Shown: positions 20,920 through 32,880 of the stretch, in pieces | How positions within the stretch are numbered: the stretch's first letter is position 1 | Layout: each line of letters begins with the position of its first letter | Source of the DNA: Eleginops maclovinus | Taxonomy: Eukaryota > Chordata > Actinopteri > Perciformes > Eleginopidae | Direction: 5' to 3' | Length of the DNA stretch: 64,000 bases | Assembly: GCF_036324505.1 (NCBI RefSeq) | Contig: NC_086362.1 | Location: 3,965,043-4,029,042 of the forward strand | Translations under genes and position numbers: made by a program | The notes under the pieces: model-generated | What the model saw: the letters and a program-made list of their open reading frames with translations, nothing else | Database searches by the model: none | What the model was told of the DNA's origin: nothing

Positions 20920-23206
20920 TCATAGCACGTTCAGACCGAGCACACCAACAATGATCAGCAGAGCTACAGGGAAATAAAAAATGTATTCAGCTTTGTTTTT
21001 TAAAACTTTTGATCTCTTCAGGTTATACACTCTTATTTGGGCTTACCTTGGGTCAGAGAATGCTGGATTGTAATTGCATGGTTAGTAGTGGTGGGTTTAG
21101 TGGTGGTACTGGTGGAAAGCTGATTGGTGACAGTGGCGTTAGGGTTTCCCAGGTCTACAGGAGGACTTTTGTACTGCTCTTTTGGGGCTCCGAGAGCAGC
21201 TGTACCTGTGGGTGCAAGCAAAAGACAAAATTGTCTTTAACAATTCTTTATAATATAAAGAAAAATACATATATTATTTGTGATTTAGTTTCTGTGACAG
21301 TTCTTCGTGGTTGAATATGTAGTAGACTTACTTGATTTGTAAGTTCCGCTGGAGATTCCAACTGTGATACTGTTTGCTCTTGTAGTCGGGACTGGTACAG
21401 AGGCAGTGAATGTGCATTGGATTTTTCTCCCCGTGATTTTGCCCTTCACAGAGTTCACTTCCAGCTGCAGAGCAAAGAAGGTAAGATGAACAAGGAGAAA
21501 CAGAGTTTTCAGTAGTTCAAAAAGGCTAGCTGTATGGCACTTTATGCATACTGATTAAACCACAACACTTTAACTATCTGTTTAGTATTTGATGTAGAAA
21601 AAAATTAATGTCATTAAAGACAAACAACTCATCTTCAGACCACATCATATGTGTCTTTGTTCGCAAAGTAGGCAAAAATACATATATGTGTTCATGAAAA
21701 TATGCAGTCTAATTCATGCTCTATGATTTTACTCCTAAACAAATCCTCACTCAGATCCCCCCCCACTTCCACTCTGAGTAGAACTCACCGGACTCAAAGT
21801 CAGCTGGCTATTGTTGTAGACAGCTCCAAAGAATCGAACATCACCGTTGTCGTTTGCACAGACATACGTTTTGTCGCCATTTCCCTGTGTTGAAAAACAG
21901 AAATTGTAACCGTTTGAAAAGAAGAATTTAAACAAACTAGGGTTAGACTTCCTGGTGTTTAAATCTATGAATGAGGGATAAAACTTGACATACCAGCGTG
22001 CCGTCGAGTGACAGGGTGGCAGCAATATAGCCATCGGACTGTCCTGACAGTTCAAAATCAAAGTTGTTACCCCTCCCCTTCTTGGCAGCCAGAAAGAAAC
22101 ATTCTCCACCTGTGGAGGGGTCGCAGGCTGAGGGCTCATCCGCGCAGAGCTGCCCGGTCCCGCAGTCTGTCCTGTTAATCCGTGTCTGCAAAGGAGATGA
22201 GATACTTTTACTAAACCAGTGAAACATGTGCACTCAATGGCTTCAAACATTCTGTTCTCATTTGTTCCACACCGCTCTAGTGTTTGGCTTTACATACCAT
22301 AAGATCTGCCACGTTTATGTTTGCAATGGTTGTTGCCCCCACTGTTGGTGCTGCTGTTGGTGCTGCTGTTGGTGCGGCTGTTGGTGCTGCTGTTGGTGCT
22401 GCTGTTGGTGCTGCTGTTGGTGCTGCTGTTGGTGCTGCTGTTGGTGCTGCTGTTGGTGCGGCTGTTGGTGCTGCTGTTGGTGCGGCTGTTGGTGCGGCTG
22501 TTGGTGCGGCTGTTGGTGCTGCTGTTGGTGCGGCTGTTGGTGCTGCTGTTGGTGCGGCTGTTGGTGCGGCTGTTGGTGCTGCTGTTGGTGCGGCTGTTGG
22601 TGCTGCTGCTGTTGGTTTTGCTGTTCCATTGGATGCAGCTGTTCCATTTGTTGCAGCTATTCCATTTGGTGCAGCTGTTGTTACAGCTGGTGCAGTTGGT
22701 GCTGCTGTTGTTGGTGCTGCTGTTGGTGCGGCTGTTGGTGCTGCTGTTGTTGGTGCTGCTGGTGCTGCTGCTGTTGGTGTTGCTTTTGGTGCTGCTGTTG
22801 TTGGTGCTGCTGGTGCTGCTGCTGTTGGTGTTGCTTTTGGTGCTGCTGCTGTTGGTGTTGCTGTTGGTGCTGCTGCTGTTGGTGTTGCTGTTGGTGTTGC
22901 TGTTGGTGCTGCTGTTGGTGCGGCTGTTCCATTGGATGCAGCTGTTCCATTTGTTGCAGCTATTCCATTTGGTGCAGCTGTTGTTACAGCTGGTGCAGTT
23001 GTTACAGCTGGTGCAGTTGGTGCTGCAGTTGCTCCATTTGGTGCAGCTGTTGTTACAGCTGGTGCTGTTGGTGCAGCTGTTGGTGCTGCTGTTGGTGTGG
23101 CTGTTCCACTGGTTGCAGTTGTTACAACACTTTGTGCGTAGGTGCCCGCAGACATCCAGGACAGCGTCACTAGCAGGGCAGTGAGGAGGACCAGTCTGTT
23201 GTCCAT
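20920..23206 (-). CDS. Mucin-like DOMON-domain surface protein, copy B (intact)
   Basis: Six coding exons: 23206-22298, 22185-21994, 21884-21789, 21464-21332, 21205-21047, 20963-20920 (1533 nt, 510 residues, phases matched). Residues 1 to about 25 are a signal peptide ending GTYAQ. A Pro-Thr-Ala-Ala repeat, a probable O-glycosylated mucin stalk, follows to about residue 285. Exons 2-4 encode a DOMON-like beta-sandwich with Cys pairs (DCG..QLC, CDPSTGGECFFL) and the motifs ELSGQSDGYIAATLS and KTYVCAND. This resembles the extracellular DOMON of ferric-chelate reductase 1 (FRRS1/SDR2), but no reeler or cytochrome b561 part is present. Exon 5 is Thr-rich and exon 6 encodes a short hydrophobic tail (ALLIIVGVLGLNVL), which suggests a GPI signal. 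Haem or metal binding is a family inference. Nearly identical to broken copy A. Confidence 0.85.
22330..23130 (-). repeat. Coding minisatellite, copy B
   Basis: About 0.8 kb of GGTGCTGCTGTT-type units (plus strand), encoding TAAP/TAAAP, interspersed with PNGIAATNGTAASNGT-like blocks that carry N-glycosylation sequons. It keeps the frame open throughout. Confidence 0.9.
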
Positions 23207-23439
23207 GGCTGGAGCAGGTGGAGTAAGGTGGAGTAAGGTGGTGATTTAGTTAAAATTATAAAATGGAACACTTCGTCTAGAGCAGGGTTAACCAACGAGA
23301 CGATTGTGATCGACAAGACATGGGGCAAGTAGTTGGTTTTGTATCAAACCCTTTCCTCAGCATTGACATTGAACAGCTGTCAGTTAAAATGCAGGAGGTG
23401 TTTACATTACCTATGGGCGTTGACATGGAGATTTTTTAA

Positions 23440-23724
23440 ATGCAAAGCCACATTGAATTGAAGAAAAGATACCAGGACTTTTGGTCTCTCGTGAGTACAG
23501 AGCGGTATCCACTGATTGTGTCAAGCGCGCTTAAACTGAAGGCATACTTTGGCTCCACATACTTATATGAAATGGCCTTTTCACAAATGAAAATAATCAA
23601 ATCCAGGTATAGAACTCGTATGACTGACGCATATCTTACTGACTGCCTCAGACTGGCAATCACTAACTATCAACCAGATTTCAAAAGACTTACAGATAAT
23701 GTGCAGTCACAGCAGTCTCATTAA
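23440..23724 (+). pseudogene. hAT transposase C-terminal fragment
   Basis: A 94-residue open frame, LKAYFGSTYLYEMAFSQMK then SRYRTRMTDAYLTDCLRLAI, is the hAT dimerisation region as in ZBED/GTF2IRD2-like proteins. The rest of the transposase is missing. It lies in the intron upstream of DOMON copy B coding exon 1. Copy A has unrelated sequence there, so the insertion followed the duplication or replaced about 600 bp. Confidence 0.8.
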
Positions 23725-24229
23725 AGTCAGGCTGATAGAGCAACTTGAGCATTGACAGATATTGTGCATTGAACAGAGAAACTTAATATAGATTGTGTTC
23801 ATTGAACTGTAGGCTAATATCTGTAAATGTGAATATTATGAATTGAACTGAGAAACTAAATATTGTGCATTGAGCAGATACTGTGAATAGTTTATATTGA
23901 ACAGATATGCCTTCTGTAAATATGAATATTGTGCATTGAACAGATAACTGTGCAGCCCAGGTTACTAGGGCCTTAGTTCAGTTATCAGCTCATTGGCGAA
24001 ATAAATAGATAAATAAATACATTCGTATCTTTATGTGTCAGATAAATAAATAGGTTTGATTTAAAATAATCTTACATAGGAGGAATAAACAGGATTTTTT
24101 ATTCAAATCTTAAATATGACAATAAACAGAATAAAAATAATTAGTATACACAAATGAACAGCACAATAGATTTGGTAAAAAAGTGCATTTTTGTTGGATT
24201 TGTGTGGTGGGTGTGTGCCTTTCTGGAAG

Positions 24230-24664
24230 TGCGGGAGGCAGTGACGGGGAGTTCACATGACGTGGCGAATCTGACGCGGTCGGGGCGTGAGTGCCGTCCG
24301 CGCGCTCTCTCTCCCGGACCTACGTCGGGACAACTTGCTCGCTTGCTTTCGCGGTACTGTAGAGGCTAATGTAGAGCGCAAAATGTCTGGCTGTTGGGTC
24401 GCTATTTTGGTCGCCGCAGAGAGCGAGACCCTTTTTTTGTTGTTGCTGTCGTCTGGTTAGTGGATCGTGTATTCTACACAAAAAGACGAACGAGAGCGTG
24501 AGTAGTACATAGTAGTGTTTATTAGCAACCGTGGCGCTAGCTTAGCATTAGCCACTTGAACTTCGCTAAATTGCATTGTCAGAACACCCATGGCTGAACT
24601 CCCGTTGCCTGGACGGACGAGAGCCGTGAAACCTGCATTTGTGCCGGAGAATAGATGTGTGTGT
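24230..24664 (+). other. CpG-rich block, possible 5' end of a truncated element
   Basis: Much richer in CG dinucleotides than its surroundings. An ATG at 24590 opens MAELPLPGRTRAVKPAFVPE, cut off at 24664 where the duplicated DOMON 5' intron sequence resumes. It may be the promoter and first exon of a transposon-borne gene. I do not recognise the protein. Confidence 0.35.
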
Positions 24665-24845
24665 AATGGCTCGTAATATTTTCCATTTCTAAAGAGTTGC
24701 TTTAAGTAATTCCTCTAAAAAATGTATCTAAAATTGTCTTGGGCTGTACATTTGAAGTATTCACTTCAAAAGACACTTAAATAAATAGACTTTAAATTCC
24801 AGGAGTCAAAGATGTCACGGTGTTGCGTTCTTTAAGCCTACCTTT

Positions 24846-25020
24846 TTCTGCAGTTCCAAAGATCAGTGAAATACGGTGAAGAAACAAAAGGGTTCTCAGT
24901 TCCTCGGTCTTGTGTAGTTATAGTTCGGGTGTTACCGATGGTATGCTTGCCCTTAAGATGTTCCTAAGACGACCCCAGGCAAAGATGTGACACCTGTTCC
25001 CTCTGTCCCTCTATTTAAAC
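24846..25020 (-). promoter_or_regulatory. 5' UTR exon and promoter of DOMON copy B
   Basis: Same donor as copy A (last exon base 24846) and the same TATA-like CTATTTAAAC at 25011-25020. The segment 24664-25080 is nearly identical to 14466-14890. Confidence 0.5.
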
Positions 25021-25099
25021 CAAAGAGGGTTGAGACAAGTCCAGATATCGAAGCCAAAAAAAACAAAAGCTTCTCTGTCATCAGGGATGTTTTAGAAGG

Positions 25100-26513
25100 T
25101 GGGGATAGGAGAATAACTCTTTAAGGGCGTGTATGTTGGAATTTACAGAGCTCTTGCATTGTCATTGCACCTTTTAACACTCTGACAGCTAGATTTTGGT
25201 TTCCTACTTCCTTGAGGGCTCCCAGTGCTTGTAACATGAATGATTCACACTTTAAAGAAAAGATGACAATTATTTCCGTATGACACACAACGCTCAGGGT
25301 TTAAGGCTCATACCACAGGGTTCGGTGTCGGCCTGCGTTTCCAGGAAGATTTCAGTCACAGAGAACACACCTGTCAAATATATCTGTGTTTATTCAGCCT
25401 CAAAATGACCTAAGAATTGTTTTGATCGCCATAATTAGGTTTCACAGGGTCCCAATTTAATTCAATATTCAAAAGTTCAGTTCCACTTCCAAATGACCCC
25501 TGGTGCATTATTCCAAATACATGTTAATAATAAGAATTGAGCACAAAGCAGTTGTGAGTAAAGTTTTTTAAATACAATTGTTATAAAACTGAACTTTCTT
25601 TCACTGGACATTATGGCGGGAAATATTTTTAAATGTCTGATTTCATGGGATAAGAATGATCAAAACAAAACACAGTTGTTTGGCTTATTGCTTGCTGTTC
25701 ACATCCCTCCAGTGAGCTCTCCACACAAACCTCCCCCAGTGCAAATATCTCTGGGAGAGTATCAGAGAATGGTGACACGAATACAAGGAACTGGTTTTGG
25801 TGGAAGCACATGTCTCATGTTTGATTAAATATGGCCAGTGTGTTCGAAACAGGAAAAGTGGTTATTGTCATTGCACAGGAGCACACATTTGAAACGTGAT
25901 ATCTTAAGAAGAGACATTTGTACATGTTTTTTACTTGTTATTTTTACCCCTGCAAATGGACATAGTACTAATGTGACAATACATTTCTGTAAAAGTGGGA
26001 CGTGTTGTGAAATGGTCAACTCCAGAAAGATGACTTTTTAGTGCATCAGGTAATCAAGTAGCTCTTGTGTATGTATTATACCAAATCAATGAGTTGAATC
26101 CAATACTACTCGTACTACATTTCATTTGTACAGAAAGTGTGGGCACTCCTCATTGACAACTGTTCTTCACTTGAAGGCGGGTACTCTGTTGAAGTGTAAA
26201 ACTATTGGATCTGCCCAGTGCCACTCTGGATTTGCCATAACCAATCGCTAACGTTTGGTCATGATGTATGCTCCTTCACCACTAACGGAGCGAGCTGCAA
26301 AATCAAACTTTTCCCGAACCCCGAGGGGAAGAGGGCCACAACATCATGGCCACCAACAAAACTCAGCAAAGATGGTTGTTGCTGCGGCTTTAACTTCTGG
26401 ATATTCGGCAGCGTTGCCACAACGGCGCCGCCATTGCGGAACTACAACTCAAACTCGCGCACGACCTCAACGTCATAGTTCTCAGCCACTGCCTCTGTTC
26501 ACTGATTGGACCG
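25100..26513. other. Upstream flank of DOMON copy B, no gene seen
   Basis: The segment 25200-25460 matches the flank of copy A. Short open frames at 25613-25828 and 26218-26536 have no recognisable domain and no homologue in the sister copies. Confidence 0.55.
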
Positions 26514-26521
26514 GTGAAGAT

Positions 26522-27401
26522 CAGTGTTGGGTGTAATGCGTTTCAAAAGTAACAGAGTTACAGTAATGTATTACTTTTTGCTGTAACGCAGTAATATAAC
26601 GCACTACTTCTGAAATGTTGGTAATATAATACCCGTTACGAATCTCAGTAACGCAGTTACAACACATTTTAACCCCTAAATGATGTGGTGTTTTGTTTCT
26701 AAGAATTCACAGAATTAACATCGCAAGACATTCCAACACCAGAGAAATAATTGTGCAGGTAGAATAGTTACTCAGTACGCATGTTTACTATTGGTTAAGA
26801 GGGCTGCAGAAACAGATTCGCTGCAGGCTCGGAGAAAAGAAAAGTAAAAGACAGGAGTGCTCGCAGGCCGAAGCAACAGAAGGTCACTTTCTCTGGGTCT
26901 GCTGCTTGAACCCCGAGAAGTTCAGAGACTCGTGGCAGAGTGTTGAGATCTGCAGCCTCTGTCAGCTGTGGAATCGCCGGCTTTTAGAAAGCTTGTCAGC
27001 AAAATCCCCGTTAACACACCAATGACAAGGTGAGCTAACGCTGACATAGAGACTCGTTCATATACAGCAGGTTACAGGGCCGTGCAGAGGCTCCACTAAC
27101 ATGTTATTAATAACACACAGAGACGTCATGTTACCGGTGTCGCATATTATTCAGCCCACTTAAACGGAGCATGAGTTTAATTTCTAGCTCTTTTCCTAAT
27201 GTTCAGCATGTACTGTCAGATAGATAGATAGCTTTAATTAATGAGCTGCAAAAAACTACATTTTAGCATTTAAAGGCCTACTTTTGCGGTTAATTTGGTG
27301 AAAGTATACAGTAATAATATAACGGTAACTTATTACTTTAAAAAGACAGTAATAAGTAATATGTACTGTATTACATTTTGGAAGTAACTTGCCTATCACT
27401 G
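26522..27401. mobile_element. Non-autonomous hAT-type element, copy 1
   Basis: 880 bp with tips CAGTGTTGGGTGTAAT and, inverted, CAGTGATAGGCAAGTTACTT. Flanked by GTGAAGAT (26514-26521) and GTAAAGAT (27402-27409), an 8-bp duplication with one change. It shares most of its sequence with 35692-36526. No transposase is present. Confidence 0.85.
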
Positions 27402-28204
27402 GTAAAGATTGGCTGGAGAAAACCCGCAAATATACCGAAAACCCAGACCTAGTACTGAAGGGAAATGAAAATTGAGCGGAAGTACATAGGAGGGCGGAGC
27501 CAGGCTAGCAAACTCCTGCTCTCTGTAGCACTTTCTCAGTGTCACCTGATGTGTGTTGAATCGTTGTACCTTTAATCTCAATGATTTATGTTGTGTCTTT
27601 TACTGGTATTCTATGTGCAATACATTTTCTGTGACGTTTCGACTGTGAAGCACTTTGAACTGCATTCATTGTGTGAAAGGGGCTTTACAAATAAAGACTT
27701 TATTATTATTATTTTAAGAATTTGATCAAAAATCCACATTTATTGTTACATGTGATACAATTTCCAACATTTGCATTTTGACAAAAATAAATGGCATTTA
27801 TGCACAGTTTAATTTACCATCAAATATTTTCCAGGCTTCCATTTTTAATAAAGAGACTTTCGAGGGGTTACTTTGGGGTAACCTATTCATAAGGCTTTTT
27901 CTCAGACAGAAGTTATGTTAGCTTGAAAGGTAACCAGACCCCAAACCTCAAATGTTTATAAAGCTGCCAGTTAGTGCTATTATTAATTGATTATTTATTG
28001 GATGTTAGATTACTCTAACTCATTTTAATCGGCATATTTCTTCTCATCTGAACCCATTCAAAGGCTGATTTTCATTCAAGGCAGAGAGTTTGCTTGCAAT
28101 TAGGTTACATGTATGACCAAAATCCAGCAGTTGTATAGTTTAAAGAAATAAATTAAATGGATCGCACACACATTCATCAAATGAATTTACGTTTTGTGTT
28201 TTAG
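27402..28204. other. DOMON copy C downstream flank with LINE tail
   Basis: 27585-27715 has a fish retroposon 3' tail (GTGAAGCACTTTGAACTGCA ... ATAAAG ... ATTATT repeats). The part from about 27925 is the 3' flank shared by the DOMON copies. No gene seen. Confidence 0.55.
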
Positions 28205-28281
28205 AGCCTACACAGATGTGAGAGCAGTTAGAAGGCCTGGGAAGATTGATTGCCCGCCACCGTTCCTGCCATCACTTGCCA
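28205..28281 (+). other. 77-nt exon-like block, plus strand, copy C
   Basis: Preceded by TTTTAG and followed by GTAAGT. The only open frame reads AYTDVRAVRRPGKIDCPPP then FLPSLA. Against copy A, several of the changes are at third codon positions, as expected of coding sequence. Confidence 0.45.
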
Positions 28282-28436
28282 GTAAGTTGAAACAAAATGA
28301 AGCATGATTCTTATAAACTTGGATGGATTTACTGTTTATAGTCAACCTCCGGAGAGATGATAATATTCAGTAGCTCACTAAGACAAATAATGATGTTACG
28401 GTTGTCTTGTCTGGACTCTTGGAGTTGTCAGTTTCC

Positions 28437-30220
28437 TTATAGCACGGTCAGACCAAGCACACCGACAGTGAACAGCAGAGCTACAGGCGGAAAAAACAAT
28501 GGATTAGGTTTTGTTTACACGCATTACATTTCCTGTTTTAAAATCTCCTAAGGTAAACGTCCCTATCTCTTTGGCTTACCTAGGCTCAGAGATTGCTGGA
28601 TTGTAATGGCATGGCTGGTGATCACATTTGTGACATTGGCGTTAGCATTTCCCAGGTCTACAACACCACTTGTAAATCTTTGGATGGGTTTCCCGAGAGT
28701 CTCTGCAGCTGTGGGTCCAAGCAAAAGATATTAGATATTGTTTTTGAACATGACAAGATAGGTATGTATTATTTGTGATAGTTTCTGTGATAGTTGATCT
28801 TAGTTGACTGTGTGATGTGTGTATGTGTTCAGGCTTACTGCTGTCGTAAGTTCCATTGGAGATTCCGATTGCAGTTTGGAATGCTCTAGCAGTCTGGGCA
28901 GGTACAGTGGCAGAAAATGTGCACTGGATTTTTTTCCCAGCGATTTTTCCCTTCACGGAGTTCACCATCAGCTGCACAGCAAAGACAGAAAAAAAGATAG
29001 TTAGTTTTCAGTATTTGTATGCCATGCCAATGGTGATGTTTTAAATTAGAATTTGCTCTTTTATTGCCTGAGCTGTTGAAAAAGGGCTAGATGTTTGGCA
29101 TATTATGCATACTGATTTAACCATTGCATTTGAACTGTATCTGTTCATTATTTGAACTAAAATAAAATGTCATTTAAGACATAAATAACAGCTTCAGACC
29201 ACATCATTTGTGTCTTTGTACACAAAGTAGACAACAATGAGGTGGCTGGTCATGGGGGTGCCAAGCAGCTTTTATGAAGTCCAATTCATGCTGTTGGATT
29301 TGACTCACTGTTTTCTTAGTCAGAACGTCATTGTCGAGGACAGCTCCAATGAATTTAACAACACCGTTGTTGTTTGCACATACGTAGGTTGTGTCATTAC
29401 CTCCCTATGGTGAAAAACAGAAAAGTTAACTTTAAAAAAAGAAGAGTTTAAACAAACTATTGAAGTAGCTGTGGGTTAGACTTCACGGTATTTATGTCTA
29501 CAAGTGTGGAACATATCATGACATACCAGTGTGCTGTCGAGTGACAGGGTGGCAGCAATGTAGCCATCGGACTGTCCTGACAGTTCAAATTCAAAGTTTC
29601 TGCCGCTCATCTGCTTGGCAGACAGAAAAAAACATTCTCCACCTGTGGAGGGGTCGCAGCTCGGGGGCGCAGCGGCGCAGAGTTGCCCGGACCCGCAGTC
29701 TGTCCTGTTAATCGGTGTCTGCAAAGGATTGAGATATTTTTATCAGTGGGAGAAAAAATCCTACCTGAATGATTTTCAACGATGTATTCCACAACGCTCT
29801 AGTGTTTGTCTTACTAACCGTAAGTTCTGTCACTGTTGAGTTAGGTTTTAGTGGTGCAGCTGTTGTTACAGCTGGTGCAGCTGGTGCTGCAGTTGTTCCA
29901 TTGGATGCAGCTGTTCCATTGGTTCCAGCTGTTCCATTTGGTGCAGCTGTTCCATTTGGTGCAGCTGTTCCATTTGGTGCAGCTGTTGTTACAGCTGGTG
30001 CAGTTGGTGCTGCAGTTGTTACAGCTGGTGCTGCAGTTGGTGCTGCAGTTGTTACAGCTGGTGCTGCAGTTGTTCCATTTGGTGCTGCAGTTGTTCCATT
30101 TGGTGCTGCAGTTGTTCCATTTGGTGCTGCAGTTGTTACAGCACCTTGTACGTAGGTGCCCGCAGACATCCAGGACAGCGTCACTAGCAGGGCAGTGAGG
30201 AGGACCAGTCTGTTGTCCAT
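28437..30220 (-). CDS. Mucin-like DOMON-domain surface protein, copy C (intact)
   Basis: Six coding exons: 30220-29819, 29718-29527, 29404-29309, 28971-28839, 28708-28580, 28480-28437 (996 nt, 331 residues, phases matched). Same architecture as copy B: signal peptide ending GTYVQ, Thr/Pro/Ala stalk, DOMON-like domain with DCG..QLC and CDPSTGGECFFL cysteines, Thr/Asn-rich exon 5, and hydrophobic tail ALLFTVGVLGLTVL (possible GPI signal). The stalk is short (about 110 residues) and dominated by APNGTTAAPNGT units, adding many N-glycosylation sequons in place of the long TAAP tract. Exons 2, 3, 4 and 6 are exactly the same length as in copy B. It is the most diverged copy, so it represents the older duplication. 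Function inferred only from the DOMON family. Confidence 0.85.
29850..30150 (-). repeat. Short coding repeat, copy C
   Basis: About 0.3 kb of TTAAPNGT-type units (15- and 24-nt periods), in frame. It corresponds to the much longer tracts of copies A and B. Confidence 0.8.
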
Positions 30221-30382
30221 GGCTGGAGCAGGTGGAGTAAGGTGGTGATTCAGTATAATAATATGGTCAAAAATGTCATCTACAGTTGGATGTGTCGTTG
30301 CAAGTAAGCTAAGAAAAAGCAAGACTTTTTTTTTATAACAAATAAACATAACCCAAAAGTTCAGTTAGTCACAACAAGCTAT

Positions 30383-30711
30383 TAGGGCTGGGCCATGAAT
30401 CAAATATACTTGATGTACCTGTTCTACGTACGATAGATAAAATACATTTTTTGAAGCTGCAGGCATTATACTTGCGTATTGCTTCTATCCCATACCCCTG
30501 TCTACCTTTTCAAAGACACACACAGAAAATGTGATGCAGATACACTGGAGTGGTTGGGTGAGACCTGATCATGACTAACCCTTTGTCTAAATACAAAAAT
30601 GATCAAACTGGTTTAATGAAAAAGGATCCCAACATACCGTGCTATATATTGTGTATCACGACATGGCCTAAAAATAAAATCTCAATGTCTAGGTCATATC
30701 GACCAGCCCTA
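30383..30711. mobile_element. Miniature DNA element with TAGGGCTGG ends
   Basis: Inverted tips TAGGGCTGGGCCAT and (inverted) TAGGGCTGGTCGATAT enclose about 330 bp, including GGCCTAAAAATAAAATCTCA, a widespread fish repeat core. The target duplication was not resolved. It lies in the 5' intron of DOMON copy C. Confidence 0.6.
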
Positions 30712-31117
30712 CTGCACTTTTCAGGGGTTGTTGAAGAGAACATGCGATAGGCTGGATGTAAATGAAATAAAAGCATATCGTTATGGAGACCCAACTTTAT
30801 TAAACTACATTTATTGGAATATTAACTGTAAAGTTAACTGATAACAGTGAATGTAAAAGATAAGTAAATACAGATTTATCATAATATATTTAACTTGATA
30901 TGACCTGAAATATATGATAATAACAAATGGCTCATAATGTCTTTAATTACTATACAAGTATTGCTCTTAATAATTCATTTTGATTATTTAAAGAACTGAA
31001 AATGTCATTTACAATGTTATTTTCCACTTCAAAAGACATCTAATTTAAAGTCAAATTAAATTACAAGCATTCCACAAAAAGTAACAGATATCAAAGTTCT
31101 GCATTCTTTAAGCCTAC

Positions 31118-31300
31118 CTTCTTTTTTTTTTGGCACTTCCAACGATCAGTGAATTCAGGTGAAAAAGCAGAAGGGTGCTCGGTCCTTTGATCTTGTGTAG
31201 TGTAGTCTCAAGTAACAGATGGACCACTTGCACTTAAGGTGTTTTTATCAGGAACCCAGGTAAAGATGTGGGACCTATTCTTCAGTGTCCTTATATCTAT
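31118..31300 (-). promoter_or_regulatory. 5' UTR exon and promoter of DOMON copy C
   Basis: Donor at 31118/31117 aligns with copies A and B. AGATATAAG on the minus strand near 31291-31299 is a TATA-like box at the equivalent place. Confidence 0.45.
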
Positions 31301-31574
31301 TCGAAAAGGGGTTGGTACAATCCCAAATATCAGAGACTCTGACATAATGGAGGTTGTTCTAGGTGCAGCTGAGTATAAAAGAATAAAGTTATGACAGAAG
31401 TAGTAATGGAATGAAAGGCGTGGCAAGTTTCTATGCATGTCATTTAAACGCAAGGTGCAGTACAAGAGCAAAAGTAACAGCAGAATAATACAGATATAAA
31501 ATACAAGTATTAAAGCTCCAGTTCCTTGGAAGATAGTTTCTGGCCTTTTCTGTCGTTTTGACAGCTTCAGTCCT

Positions 31575-32120
31575 TTATTTGTTTAATGAATTTATCCCTG
31601 CTTGAATTGGACCATAGTCCCATTGAGAAATGTAAATGTGAGTGTCATTTGTGTAGCAATGGGAACTTATTTTGTGGTTTTCCGTTATTTGAGCCAGTGG
31701 AAGCATGTAGATGTTAAAGATGAAGAAGACCCAGGATGTAGCCTTGGGGAACCCCACACGTCATATTTGCCAACTCAGATATAACCCATGTAGTGACCTA
31801 TAGAAACAACGTTTTCCTGTCCTTTAAGTGGGATTCAAACCAATTAAGAGTTGTGCAAGAGTCCCTCCCAGTTTTACAGCCGGTCTAGTAATATGGTTTG
31901 GTCAGCAGTGTCAAAGGCTGCACTGAGATCAGGTATTCAGCTGTTGAAAAATAGCCTTTTCAGTGGTTTTACCTAGAAATGGGTGGTTTGATGTTGGCCT
32001 GCAATTGTTAATGAGTGAGGCATCTAGATTGTGTTTGTGGCTTGACTGCGGTTTTAAGGACCTGTGGAGATACACATGTGTGGCTGAGTTGCCTTGAAGA
32101 CTTCCCCTACACTTTTGCAT
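31575..32120 (-). pseudogene. Degenerate LINE reverse transcriptase fragment
   Basis: Minus-strand pieces read NCRPTSNHPFLGKTTEKAIF (32050-32000 region) and, downstream, FNIYMLPLAQI then HCYTNDTHIYIS. These match the LINE RT palm: NYRP, FNIY and YADD-box regions. The YADD box is changed to YTND and the frames are broken, so it is inactive. L2-like from the motif style. Confidence 0.75.
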
Positions 32121-32261
32121 TATGAAAAATATATTAACAATAAGAATTGAGCCCAAAGCATTTTCATTTACTCAAAGGAAAGTAGATCTTTATTTCTTTA
32201 ATTGAATGATATGTGGAAATTAGCCTTTAATTTACATTTGTTTCCGCCAGACATAGCGTTT

Positions 32262-32880
32262 CCCCTTGCTGGCCAAAATGATCAATTTTAGTCTCATCTG
32301 ACCAGAGCACCTTCCGCCATACATTTAGGGAGTGGGCCACATGCCTTTTGGCAAACTCAAAACATGCCTTCTTATTTTAAACACTAAGTAATGTTTTTTT
32401 TCTGGCCACTCTTCCATGAAGCCTGGCTCTATGGAGTGTACGGCTTACTGTGGTCCTATGCACAGACACTCCAGTCACTGCTGTGGAACTCTGCAGCTCC
32501 TTCAGGGTGACCTTTGGTCTCTCTCTTGTCTCTCTGATTAATGCCCTCCTTGCCCGGTCTGTGAGTTTTGGTGGGCGGCCCTGTCTTGGCAGGTTTGTTG
32601 TGGTCCCATGTTCTTTCCAGTTGAAGATTATGGATTTGATGGTGCTCCGGGGGATCATCAAAGATGTGCATATTTGTTTATAACCCAACCCTGACTTGTA
32701 TTCCTCAATAACTTTGTCCCTGACTTGTTTGGAGAGCTCCTTGGTCTTCGTGGTGTGATGCCTCTCGCTTAGTGGTGTTGCAGCCTATGGGGCCTTTCAG
32801 AAAAGATGTGTTTATACTGACAGATCATGTGACACTTAGATTGCACACAGGTGGACTTCATTTCACTAATTATGTGGCTC
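32262..32880 (-). pseudogene. Second-family Tc1 transposase fragment
   Basis: Minus-strand frame from about 32752 to 32377 reads TKELSKQVRDKVIEEYKSG, GYKQICTSLMIPRSTIKSII, GRPPKLTDRARRAL: the N-terminal HTH domains of a Tc1-like transposase different from the copy at 488. It has no ATG, is shifted near 32380, and stops at the first catalytic region (the WSDET equivalent near 32290). The C-terminal half and inverted repeats are absent. Confidence 0.85.

Noticed and set aside
22226..23184. Plus-strand repeat frames over DOMON copy B
   Set aside because: Same reason: mirror readings of the coding repeat.
25613..26041. Possible small genes upstream of DOMON copy B
   Set aside because: Not conserved in the sister copies and without recognisable domains.
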